A DNA stretch of 64,000 nt, taken from positions 1,736,001 through 1,800,000 of the forward strand of contig CM074766.1 of the NCBI GenBank assembly GCA_037355855.1, written 5' to 3'. Origin of the DNA: Pseudo-nitzschia pungens. Lineage: Eukaryota; Bacillariophyta; Bacillariophyceae; Bacillariales; Bacillariaceae. Every line of letters starts with the position of its first letter. Positions within the stretch are counted from its first letter, which is position 1. The position numbers and the translations under genes are program-made. Below, in pieces: positions 1 to 11,236 of this stretch. The notes beneath the pieces are model-generated. The model saw only the letters and a program-made list of their open reading frames with translations, was not told the DNA's origin and searched no databases.

Positions 1-60
1 TCACAGCATCGAACATTCTCTGACAAACGACGAGCAAATAAATAATAGGAAGCTTGCGTC

Positions 61-2787
61 ATGGTTTGGAAGGCCGGATCCCTCGGCCGTCGGGGTAGCA
101 ATTCCGACGGACCATACTCTTCGTCACGGGCAATGTCCCCGGCAGAAACCGAGGTGCGAAAAATCGCCATCACGATTGGTCTGCCGGCGGATTCGGATGT
201 TTTGGCGACCGTCTGCCACAAAATGCGCAAAGAATACGTCGTGGAAGAATGGCAGCTGCCCGCTTTGGATTCGAGACAATGGGAAAAAATGAATGCCCCG
301 ATTGGATTGGCGGTGGCGGTCCGACAACTGTCAACCCAACGGCTCCGGGAGCAAACACGGCGGAGGGAAAAACAAACCCAAAAGGGGATGGATGACGACA
401 TCAAGCAACAAATGCACCTCACGCTGCCCTTTCGCAATCGAGTCAATTCATGGAGCGATACAAAAAGGAACGGCAACAACAGAGCAGAGGAACAGACAAT
501 GCGTCGCGCGGACAAGGACAAAAACAAAGATGTATTATTTGGTTCCTTCAACGAAATCACTACCGTCACCCCGAAACGAGAGGAATCCAAGGGAGAAATT
601 GAAATATCAACCGGAACCGAAATCAAGCTAGATTCGGATTGCGATACTTCAGCGTTTTCAACCATGACAGGCGGAGAGCTAGCCCGTGAACAAATTCAAT
701 TGTCACCGTCTTCGGATAATGTTTCGAAGACTTCAGAATTTAGCGGGGCATGTGCCGAATGGTTGAAGCTGGAGAGTGTCGAGGCGGAAACAAAGGAGGA
801 GTTACAACAGCGTGCGTTGGACGAGGAAGAAGAAGAAGAAGAACGAGCAACGACGGCGACGCCCTCGCAAAACAACAGCGCCCACACGGATATCGCAGAG
901 ACAGCCGCCGTCGCGACACCACCGCTGCCTGTTGAAATGATTCCGGAAATCAAAGGGCCCGAAATCGGAGTGGACAAGGGAATCGAAAGCACGGCGACGT
1001 TGCCCGTGTTGACAGCACCCGTCAAAATGATAGAGAATGCAGAACAATTGAAATCATCACCGGCAGACACATTGAAATCATCACCGGCAGACACATTGAA
1101 ATCATCACCGGCAGACACATTGAAATCATCACCGCCAGACACATTGAAATCATCACCGCCAGACACATTGAAATCATCACCGCCAGACACTCGACAAAAG
1201 GCTGGTAACTCTGAAACAGTCGCTGCAAAATATTTGCAGGCAATTGCGAAAAAGGAAAGCCAGCTAACACGTCCCAGGACCGAACCCAACAGAAGTCTTC
1301 CAAAAGACAGTAAGGTGGAGAATGGCATGAACGAATGTGAACGGGGAATCCATGCAAAGACGAGTGATCCAAGACCCGACGTAGTCATGTCATCAACTTC
1401 ACCTAGCACCAGCGGAAAAGAAACCAGAAACAGCTCAGGTTGTCGGACTCGAATATAGTGATTCGAAGCCCGATGCAGTCATCGCACCAGCTTCACCAGT
1501 AGCACTGACAAAGAAACTGGAAACAGTGCAGGTTGTCAAACCAAACAATAGTGACGAACGACACGATGAAACCGAACCATCACCTTCACCAGCGGCATTG
1601 GAAAAGAATCTGGAAACAGTGAGGGCTGTCGAAGCAGAAAAAACTGACGAAATTTCTGAGAAAGCCATGCCGTCAACTTCACTACCACCAGCGGAAAATA
1701 GCAGGGAAAACGTTCAGCTAGTTGAAATCGAACCTCGCGATAGAGTTGAAAAACATCGCAATAAGTCAGAAACATCGCTTGTCGAAAACGACGCTAGGAA
1801 CGAAACCGATAGTTCGGCGGTAACGGCACCAACTGATCCCCGACCAAAGTCAGAGACTTCGCAAGTTGAAAGTAAGGACGAGGAATCAAAGACAGAGGTA
1901 AGGAAAGGCGATTGTGGGTCCGACGTTGCCACCAGCATCTTTTCGGGGCTCGGGCCGTCCGTGTCTTTTTCGGAGGACGAAGACGACGAAGCGCTCTTCC
2001 TCGAAGCAGAAAAGGTGGAACAAAATTCGTTGCTAGGTCCGATTGGAGATGATGAAATCAATACCACGACTGATAGTGGTGTCAGCAAGGAAAGTGAGCC
2101 CAATACCGCTCAAATCTCAACAACAAGTGATGACGACGAAATCACTGTCGCTATTTCAAACGTGAGCGCAGGGGTCAGAAAATCTTCATCACAGAGGGTG
2201 AAGGAACGGAAGAGGTTGTATCCCTACGAATTCAATAGAGGTGAGTTCCACGCGCTCGCGCACATCTCCGGCATGGTTTCAAACGCGATATCGATTCACC
2301 AATCTCAACAAGCATTCGATTGTCATTCTTTTGCTCTTTCCCGCTTTCTGCTCAAGATACTTCGTCTCACGAAATCGATACCAGTGCACTGCAAGTGATT
2401 CTTGTCCAGTTGCCCGATGACGACCACAGAACGATTTTGAGTCAGTTGCTCATCATGACCAATGCCAAGGAAAAGGTTAATCGCATTAATTTAGCGTTCC
2501 AAATCCAAGACCTTCTTCTGAATCTCATCGAGAAGCACAAGATCGACGTGGGAACAGAAAAGGCGGTCCAGCTCATTTTTCACCTGGCAAGACTGAAGAA
2601 ATCCTATCGCGTAATATTTGGCAAGTCTCTGTTCAAAGCCATGTCAACGCTGTACAAACGGTCGGAACAACTCAAAACGAAAACCACCAGCGGCGAGAAG
2701 AAAGAAAAGAAAAAAATAGTTTTTGATCCCGAACAACTCTCGGAAGAAAAAGAACAGGAGAGCGAACAGAAACACCAGAGGAAATAG
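61..2787 (+). CDS. Hypothetical Ser/Glu-rich repeat protein, reading frame broken by one extra base
   Basis: I do not recognise this protein. Exons are 61-2240 and 2357-2787; the intron has GTGAGT...CAAG ends and joins in phase (GAT codon across the junction). The N-terminal 100 residues look folded (motif APIGLAVAVRQ near residue 80). They are followed by a long disordered Ser/Glu/Thr-rich middle with six tandem copies of an 8-residue unit and several looser copies of a unit resembling LETVQVV. A basic/helical C-terminal part (about 130 residues, LPDDDHRTILSQLL onward) ends in a Lys/Glu coil. The reading frame changes by +1 inside the A run at 1416-1419: the frame before it stops at 1458, while the repeat unit continues in the next frame. 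Without that base the gene encodes about 869 residues. The ATG at 61 is the first in frame. Confidence is good that it is a gene, low for function. Confidence 0.7.
1048..1191 (+). repeat. Six-copy 24 bp tandem repeat coding for TLKSSPAD/TLKSSPPD
   Basis: Six near-identical 24 bp units lie in frame in the hypothetical gene. The first three units encode Ala and the last three Pro at the seventh position, which suggests stepwise duplication of two unit types. Confidence 0.9.
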
Positions 2788-3086
2788 GGCAAACATGGTC
2801 ATTCCGCTGTTTGATCTACAAAATATACCCGCAGAGGACGAAGCTCATGCTTATAATGCATCGTGCTGAGATGGCATCATGACAAGGACATTTTCCCCAT
2901 GCTCGAATCGAAGGAATCATTGGGTTCCGAGTGCCAAGAGCATGTACAGCACGTGGCTTGAGATTTGAAGTACAAATGGCGAACGATGTTTTTATAATAG
3001 TATAAAGTATTGCACTATTAAGGTCCATCGATTTGTCGCACTCACGACTACGAATACTTTCTGTGTCGCGCTCGATGGTGGTTTAT

Positions 3087-5213
3087 TTAGTCCGAAGACG
3101 TCCATACTTCGTCATCGTCGAAAATGAACTCACCGTCTTCATCAAAATCATCGTCATCCATGAATTCCCAGTCATCTGACATGAAACCTTCTAATTCATC
3201 TGCATCCACATCCAAGAAACCTCCCTCGTTGAAGGGCCTCCACACAGGTAACTCGTCGTCTTCATCGCTTGCTGGAGGAATGTAATTGCCTTGATCGTCG
3301 TACATGAGATCTCTTTCCAGAAGTTCTTGGGGAATGTATTGATTGTTGTAATACGAGTTGAACTCGAAGTCATACTTATCTACCATCACTAAATCACCGT
3401 CTTCCGCGCCACGCAGTTGGAGATCCTTTGAGATTCCAATGGCGTCGAGTTGTCGACCGAAGCGAGCAACAGCCTCCGGATACTCCCAATGTGTCATCCT
3501 TGCAATTTGTTCGATGTATTCGCCCTTCACTCTCCATTGACCAGGATATGCCGGATCGCTTACGATTTCTGTTCGAGTGTGGAACCGAGGGATAGATTCG
3601 TTCAGAGAAACCATGACATAATTTGGATCAGAGCTATTCGTCGTAAGACAATAAAAATAAGCACAATACGAACGTACCATAATCATCGCTATCATAATCC
3701 AGACTGGCCTTTCCGAGATCAACTTCAATGATTGGTGGCAAATCTGATTCTGGTTGTGCCGTGACAAACTTTTTCAGTCGTCCCATCAACTCCTTAACGT
3801 TTTCGGTTGTTGCCGCCGAAATCGGCAAGACTCTGGAATGCCCCGCTTTTCGTTTGAGTTCCGAGATCAAGTCCTCTTCCAGTTCCTTTACCTCGCTAAT
3901 GTCGATCTTGTTCACAACAACGACTTGCGGCTTCTCGGCCAAAAAGGGGTCGTGCTTCCTCAATTCTTCGTTGATGGTGATGAAATCTCCAATGGGATCG
4001 TCAGCGCTCCCATCTACGACGTGCAACAGAACCTTGCACCGCTGGACGTGTCTCAGGAATGCGGGTCCGAGTCCAGCACCGCCCGCAGCCCTTTCAAACG
4101 ATTTTGACGAATCAAAAAGGTTGAGAATACCTTTCTCGATCGATCCGTCTTTGATGAACACAGATACAACAGCAACGGCTACACAATGTGTTGCATGACT
4201 TACCCCTCGATCAAACCCGGAATATCGCACAAGACCAAACCGGCACCCTCGTCGCTGATATCGCAAACTCCCAGATTTGGAACAATGGTTGTGAACGGAT
4301 AATTCGCGATCTTGGGTCTGGCTGCCGATGCCGCCGCCAACAGGGTAGATTTGCCAGCGTTGGGTTTTCCCAAAAATCCCACGTCGGCGACCAATCGCAA
4401 TTCGACCGAAAGCCATCTCTGGGCACCCGGTTCGGCGCGTTCGGCAATTTTGGGTGCCGTGTTTCGCTCGGTTTTGAAGGCCGCGTTGCCTCTTCCTCCG
4501 CGACCTCCTCTCGCCACGAGCATTTTTTCTCCGTGCACCTTGAGCTCGCCCGCCATTTTTTGGGTGTGCAATTCGCGAACGACCGTTCCCGGTGGCACCG
4601 CCATGACGATATCTTTCCCCTTTTGACCGTGTTTGCCCTTCCCGAGACCGTTTCGGGCCTTTCCTGCTCGGATGTGCACCCGATTTCTCAGCGGTGCAAG
4701 CGTGTTGACGCTCTCGTCGCACACCAGGTACACCGATCCGCCTCTTCCACCGTTGCCTCCGTTGGGCCCCCCCATCGGCTCGCCCTTTTCCCGTCGGAAG
4801 GAAACGCAACCATTTCCGCCATCACCACCCGTGACGTGAATGCGAGCGGTGTCAAAGAATTTCCATTCTTGATCGTCCTTTACGGTGTTCTGACCCGGGC
4901 CGGTCTTGCTGCTTGCCCCGCGGCGTTGTGCCAACTGTTCCTTCTTCGTCCGGATGGCTTCTTCTCGATCGTTATCAAAGACATCCGGAAGAGCCGAACA
5001 CAACGTGGTTCTCGATTCTATCAGGCTCTTTACCGATGGTATCTTCTGACCATTCTGACGCGACAACAAGAAGGACCTTGTGAACGCATACGAGGAGGAA
5101 AACAGCGACGCCGACAACACGGCGCAGAAGGAAACCGTCCGAAAGGAAACGAAATTGTTGTTCTCCATTCCGTTGCTGCGACTTCGACTGCTATTATGTT
5201 TTATCCTAGACAT
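3087..5213 (-). CDS. OBGC: Plastid-type Obg GTPase (ObgC) with OCT domain
   Basis: Obg GTPases act in large ribosomal subunit assembly; this one should act on plastid ribosomes. Exons, read on the minus strand, are 5213-4204, 4090-3678 and 3568-3087, giving 634 residues; introns are 113 and 109 bp. An in-frame ATG at 5168 gives a cleaner signal peptide (cleavage near SSYAF), and the Phe at the cleavage site is the diatom plastid import signature. The Gly-rich Obg fold follows (repeated GGNGG and GGRGG stretches), then the G domain: G1 GKPNAGKST near residue 285, G3 DIPGLIEG and G4 NKID. The C-terminal OCT domain (WRVKGEYIEQIARMT onward) is followed by a very acidic Asp-rich tail. The last intron was placed by phase and by restoring the OCT linker; a closer AG at 3634-3635 is out of phase. 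It is transcribed divergently from the rhamnosidase gene. Confidence 0.92.
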
Positions 5214-5856
5214 TGGGTTATTTTTCGAATGTATTTGGTGCGTTCAATTGGCGATGCAATGCACTGCGATGTGTCGTTCGGAGGTCGAGAAGTCGTCGAG
5301 TTTTTTGTTATTGTTCCTTCACGGAGAGACAACCTTTTTCGTGAGGGGCCGAGAAGGGGTTGTTACGAAGTGTTCGTGTTGTGATGGTCGATGATGTTTT
5401 GGATGCTGATGTTTTTTTCGATGATGATTGGACAATGGAGGAATGGAATTGCATCGAAAGGTTGATTGCTACTGTAAAATTAGGGGGGATTTTTCAAAAT
5501 GGGGGGAATTGGAAAACGGAGTCGCCTGCAACGACGGTCATAAAAAACACTCTGTTGTCACGAATGGGCGACGGTATCTTTTTTGTGTTCTTCGAAGAGA
5601 GAATGAACAATCGATCAATCGAATCAATCAGACGGGGAAACTGGCGACTGCGAAGAGCACGATGGCTGACGACATGCCGTAACCTTACCAGTACAGTATG
5701 GGTGCTCGAACTGTTTCACCTTGTTTCTCAGAGCATGATCTTCTATTTTTGGGCTCAATCAACCTGAAAATCTGAAACGAGCCGATCTTTTTTGAATTTC
5801 GACACAGCAGAGCCAATACAACCGGAGTTAGTTCCGCTTTGTTGGGAAAGCACAGA
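5214..5856. other. Divergent intergenic region between Obg and rhamnosidase
   Basis: Contains no coding region I can support. It must hold the promoters of both flanking genes. I see no clear TATA box or repeat. Confidence 0.5.
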
Positions 5857-8800
5857 ATGCGGATCGCTGTCGTCTATTGGAGCTCCGCTTGGTTGAGTTT
5901 CTGTGCGCTTTGCGAGCCAATTTCCGCGCAATCCAATGAGAAGCTGCGTTGTCACGGGGATCCGAATGCGAACGACAACATCTTGAACTCCGCCGGAACT
6001 AGAAACTCGGTGGTCACGGAAGAAATCGAAGTTGCTTCTCTGCTCACGGAGTATCTGGAGTCGCCCCTCGGAGTCGACAAGGCTGTTCCGCGTGTCTCCT
6101 GGAAAATTCAAGCCAAAACACAAACACGCGGCTCGAACGCGGCTGCCAAGACCCACCGTATTCGTCGGGAAGTCTTTCAGCACTCATACCAATTGCGCGT
6201 ATCGTCTTCCCGATCACCGGACTGGAAGGACTGCGGATGGGTTGCATCGGGAGAAACTAGCTTGGTTCCACTGCAATGCGATGCGTTGACACCAATATCC
6301 ACCAGTGATATGATCGTTTGGTGGAAGGTTTCCGTGGAACTCGACGATGGTTCGATCATTGAGTCCGATGTTGCCTCCTTTCGAACGGGAATCTTTGGTC
6401 CGTGGGATGCGCAATGGATCAGCGGTTGGGGTTGGGACAACATCGAGGAAAAAGAGCGAACGCTTTTCCGGAAGGAATTTTATTTGAGCAGGGCCGATAT
6501 CGATATCGATATCGATTCCATCCCAGACGACGCCGGTCGCCACCATGCTACATTGTTTGTCGCGGGACTAGGATACAACCATGTCTACTTGAATGGGGTG
6601 AAAGTGGGCGATCATCAACTGGATCCCGGATGGACGAATTACACAAAACGAGTATGGTACACAACTTACGACGTGACAAACCTCATTCGATACGACGACA
6701 ACGACGGAGCGGCCTCAAACGATGACTCCAACGACGATACGACGAACAACGCAGTAGCAGTAATGTTGGGCAACGGTTGGTGGAGTTGCGGGCCATCGCC
6801 GGGGACGGGGCAAGATTACTGCACGAATGACCCACCACAATTTATTTTGCAGTTGCATGTGGACGGACAACCAGTCCTCCTTTCCGACGAAACTTGGCTG
6901 GCTTCAGCGGATAGCCCGATTCTGTACAACTCTCTGTACAACGGGGAAGTTTACGATTCCAGGGTTGCCAAACGCATACACGGTTGGAACACTCTATACT
7001 ACGACGACTCTGATTGGGAGATGGCAACGTTGGCAACAAACAATGCCACCAGATCCATTTTGGCACCCCAACTCTTCGAACCTATACGTCACATCGCGAC
7101 CAGAGCCCCCGTCTCCATCGTGGTTGCAGGTAGCAGCAACAATTTGACTCAGGTGATAGATTTTGGTCAGAACCAGGCTGCTGTGGTGCGATTGAAGCAT
7201 TTCTTCTGCCCCCCCGGGACTACGATTTCATTGCGGCACGCCGAGCTCGTCATGCATCCACCCTATGGCGATTACGACAACACCACAATATACACAGAGA
7301 ATCTGAGAAGCGCCAGAGCTAGTGACTACTATATTTGCAATGGTGATCCCGATGGTGAATCCTACACGCCGACCTTCACCCAACACGGCTTCCGCTACGT
7401 AGAGATTACCGGCTTGGATTATGCATTGGATCCCTCGGACGTGGAAGCAGTAGAACTTCATACGGATGTCAAACAAACGTCGTTCATTCGATTTGCCGAC
7501 CCATTGCTGAATCAGATCCAGCACATGGTAGTATGGGGGTTGAAGAGTAATTTCATGAGCGTACAGACAGATTGTAATCAGCGCGACGAGCGCAAAGGGT
7601 GGATGGGTGACGCTGCGTTGACTGCGGAGGCAGCTGTTTTGAGCTACGGGATGGGAGCCTTCTATACGCATTGGCTGGTGAGTTTAGGTTCCGATCGTTG
7701 TTTCTCATGTCGTCGCACAAAGCCAAAACTAACAGCGACCTGGTTGTTCTTTCCGTTTCAAACACAGACGCAAATGGTAGAAAATCAAAGTCCCGATGAT
7801 GGCAGCATGCCCAATATAGTACCTCCAATGGGTAGAATAGAAGGCGCACCCAACTGGCAAACAGCTTATCCAATGATTTTATGGGTCATGATGACGTATC
7901 ACGGAGATCGCCAGCTGATCTTCACGCACCACGATTCTTTGGTGCGATATTTCGACTTTTTGGAGTCGAGCTACCACAAAACCGGTTTGAAAAATTTTCG
8001 GACGGGCTTCGGAGATTGGGGTGAGTTTATTTCTTTGCATTGGGTCGGAGGAATAGACAACACTGCACTCACGTAATTCACTGCCTTGTATTTATTTCGA
8101 AAAAAGTTCCACCAACACCTCAGCCGAAAGCCGACCTTCACTTGATGGGAGCATTTGCACTTTTAGGGGACCTCAAGATGGGCATAGATATCTTTCTATT
8201 CTCTGATCATCCGGATTCCGGGGCTCAGGTTGAACGTTTGGTCGGACTTCAAACCAAACTGTTTCCAGAATTTCATGATGCATTTTTCAATACAACGTCC
8301 GGTGTGTACATGTCTGGGCTTCAGACGGAACAGGTACTTCCACTTTACCTCGGTGTCGTTCCCGACAAGTTGCAGGAATCTGTTTTGTCACACCTTATTG
8401 ACGACATTGAAATAGTGCAAAACGGGCACACAACTAGTGGCATCGTCGGCATCAAGTATGCTATGGAGGTGCTTTCTATACTGGATCGGGGTGACGTCGC
8501 ACTTGACCTAGCACTGCAAAGAACCTACCCAAGTTGGGGCTACATGGTTAGCAGTCAATATGAACCTGCCACCACGGTATGGGAGTTGTGGGAGTCCGAT
8601 TTTGCGGGACCCGATATGAACTCGAGAAACCACCACATGTTTGGAAGCATCACAGGTTGGTTTTACAAACATGTGGCTGGCATTCAACCATTAGATCCAG
8701 GGTTTTCTCGCATCCAAATTCGACCAAATCTTTTGCGCCACGACAATTTTACGGCATCCGTATCGACTCCTCGTGGCCGTATTTCACTGAGCTATCTCAA

Positions 8801-9119
8801 GCATAATTTTGACGATCAAGGGGAATCAGTTGTTTTCAAGTACGAAATAACTTTACCGCCGTGCACCAATGGGATCTTTCACATTCCAATCGCTACCGAT
8901 GATAGGCAATTCGCTATCACTAACGATAACATCCTGGAGTTTTTTGTCAAAGAGAATGGCCATTTCGTTTGGCGTGATGGACGGTTTGTAACGGGTATTA
9001 GGGGTATCCATCATGCTGAAAAGGACGGCAAGAGGCTCCGTCTCGAACTTTCCAATGGTAGCTATAATTTTGAGATCGGGGTAACGAAGACGGTGTCAAT
9101 GAAAGCGACATCAGCATAG
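5857..9119 (+). CDS. Secreted alpha-L-rhamnosidase, glycoside hydrolase family 78
   Basis: Releases terminal alpha-L-rhamnose from polysaccharides or glycosides. Exons are 5857-7677, 7768-8020 and 8107-9119, encoding 1,028 residues, a usual length for GH78. The ATG at 5857 begins a hydrophobic signal peptide ending near residue 25, so the enzyme is probably secreted or lysosomal/vacuolar. The N-terminal part carries the beta-sandwich domains typical of the family (WISGWGWDN, the lectin-like segment HVYLNGVKVGDHQLDPGW, VMLGNGWWS). The catalytic (alpha/alpha)6 barrel starts with the family signature DCNQRDERKGWMGDAA at about residue 572 and continues through GDWVPPTPQPKADLH and TTVWELWESD. Asn-rich glycosylation sites are plentiful. 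The first intron (90 bp) is a multiple of three without a stop, so its retention would keep the frame. Confidence 0.93.
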
Positions 9120-9444
9120 GGATGTAAATAAGGAATCATCTCGTCATGTTTTTTGTATGACTGGGAAAATGATTTGTAACCTATATGGGACACTTCAACA
9201 TCGAGAATAGCGAATTCAAATCATCCGTGCTACAAGTACGTGTAGGTCTTGAGCCTATTTTTCTCCGGAAAATGAGTGACACCTAATCGCAGTTGTGGAC
9301 GTTTCTACTGTTTTTTCGAACTCTTTATTTGTCTTTCATAATATCTTGTAGAAGAATACCTCACGACTCGTGATGGAGCCAATGGTACAAAATAATACAG
9401 TGCACCTTAGTATGTTCAACACCGTTGGCAATGACGCCCATCCA
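9120..9444. other. Convergent 3' intergenic spacer
   Basis: Lies between the ends of the rhamnosidase and GET1 genes. It must hold both 3' UTRs. I see no gene or repeat. Confidence 0.5.
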
Positions 9445-10071
9445 TTATTTGTACAACGCTTCCACTCCGTCCATTATTTTCCCCACTGTCGTTTGTGCTG
9501 CCCAAACAACCAGCAAGGCTCCAGTACTGGCTTTGGGGTTGGCAAGCCCCCATTTGGAGATCCTGACTCCCATTCCAAGGTAAGTCAAAGGAAACAAATA
9601 TGCGTTGAACGCGGAAATGACAATGTCTGCGCTTTCCTTTCGAGAAAGAAGGGCATCTAGGGAGAGGACTCTATCCGCAGAAAACTCCATAACAGGAACA
9701 CCGTACCAGCAGAGAAAGATGATGAAATTCAGAGCCATGCCAACTCTTCCAACCAATTTCTCGCCACTCTCCAACGCTTTTTTTCGCTTTTCCGCCAGAT
9801 CACCGAGTTTCTTTTCTTCCGCCAACAGCTGTCGTTCCAACTTTGACGTCTCCACGAATGCATGCGGGCCCAGTGCCCTTGATTTTTTCACTCGTTTTTC
9901 TAATTCTTTTAGGGCGTATTCTCGCTCTCGAATGGTATTGGGTTTGCGTTTGTATGACAACAGTGAAAGACGGGTAGCCAATTCAAAGGCAGCTCCGACT
10001 ACCAAGAGAATGATGATATCTATGGGGCGAACGGCCCCAATGGGCATCGATGGGTGGGGGAGATAGCCCAT
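9445..10071 (-). CDS. GET1: GET1/WRB-like tail-anchored protein insertion receptor subunit
   Basis: A 208-residue single-exon gene. GET1 (WRB in animals) forms, with GET2/CAML, the ER membrane receptor that takes tail-anchored proteins from the GET3 ATPase. The sequence shows the family layout: a first membrane span at about residues 18-38 (IDIIILLVVGAAFELATRL), then a long charged coiled coil (ALKELEKRVKKSRALGPHAF and on to about residue 102), and two further spans near residues 105-125 and 150-195. The conserved segment before the second coil helix, HAFVETSKLERQL, corresponds to the region that contacts GET3. The length is typical. Family assignment rests on topology plus this coil motif and was not searched. 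Confidence 0.82.
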   Translation of the reverse strand: MGYLPHPSMPIGAVRPIDIIILLVVGAAFELATRLSLLSYKRKPNTIREREYALKELEKRVKKSRALGPHAFVETSKLERQLLAEEKKLGDLAEKRKKALESGEKLVGRVGMALNFIIFLCWYGVPVMEFSADRVLSLDALLSRKESADIVISAFNAYLFPLTYLGMGVRISKWGLANPKASTGALLVVWAAQTTVGKIMDGVEALYK

Positions 10072-11236
10072 TTTAAGTTTGGCACCAAATTATTTGATGG
10101 ATAGCCTCTCTTAGATTGTTCCCGTTCACTTCCGGGGTAAAAGTGTGGAAAATGCAACCTCTGCCATGCGACTGCGGTTGTCCTGATATGAAAGTTTCAG
10201 TCGTTTTCAAAAAATATTCAAACTTTCCGGTGCAATGCTACTAGTGCCGTACTATGCTATGCTGTGACCATCAATCAATATTCGGTGTGAAGCGTGACGT
10301 TGTTAAAGCTGAAAATTTCGCCCCAAATTCATTCTCAAAAAAGAACAGCAAACAACCACAAAACTCTCTGTACTCTTACTTTTTAGGGAGATCGTATCTC
10401 AAAACTAAATACGTGTCCCCCAAAACAGCTCCAAGGTATGGTATGTACAGTAATACGAAACGGTACCGGTATGAATTACCTTCAATAGAAGATGGGCGAC
10501 AAAACCGGACTTACCGTTACGGTAAGTAAGGTAACTTACTTCACGAAGTATTCATGATGTACCGTATGTGTCAAATACGTGTACACGCAGTAAGGTTAAC
10601 CTACCGTAAGGTTTACGATACTCACATTTTTTATGTTGATTGGAAACAAAATATTGTTGCATGTTGCATCACCTTATTTCTTCTGATCAAATGAAGTGTG
10701 AATCAAAAAGAATATCCAGGTCTTACAATGTACTACCCACCCTAAATGCAACGACCATTTCATTCAAACCTTGTCACGACAGTAGAGATGCATCTATGTA
10801 GTCATTGGTAGCAGCTCCTAGTACTACTAGTAGTAGCAGTAGTATTACTAGTACTACTAGTGGAACCTTGTACTAGTAGTACTACTACTAGTAGTAGTAG
10901 TTCTTTCACAATCTAAATTCTGTTGATAGTACTAGTAGTACTAGTACGAAAGAAGTGGAATCGTGGCAGAGGGAGGATGATTCTTCGCAGTTGAAAGTTT
11001 AAAGTGTGAATTTCAAGCGAGCTTTCTTCTGTCATTTAATTTTCTTAATGGAATCTAAAAGAAAATTGTTTTGTCTGGTCTGGCCCATAATCGAGAGGGA
11101 GTAATGCTGCTGCAGCCTTGAATATGCATTGTTAGCAGCATGATAATTTGTCGTAACTTTGTTGCATTTTGAAGAATCTGGAGTATTTGTTCACCATAGT
11201 ATCATATCACAGAATATATGAGTTGATGGACAATGT
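10072..11236. other. Gene-free region rich in GTAAGGTTAC-type motifs
   Basis: No supportable gene. The part from 10430 to 10625 is dense in GTAC, GTAAGG and ACCGTAAGG variants, like other gene-free stretches in this window. The ACT/AGT microsatellite at 10818-10947 lies inside. Confidence 0.6.
10818..10947. repeat. Mixed ACT/AGT trinucleotide microsatellite
   Basis: Runs of AGT and ACT switch direction repeatedly, giving many ACTAGT palindromes and local hairpin potential. A second array of the same make-up lies at 56482-56547. Confidence 0.85.

Noticed and set aside
3634..3677. Shorter second intron in Obg using the AG at 3634-3635
   Set aside because: It would be only 44 bp and out of phase; the acceptor at 3569 is in phase and restores the OCT linker.
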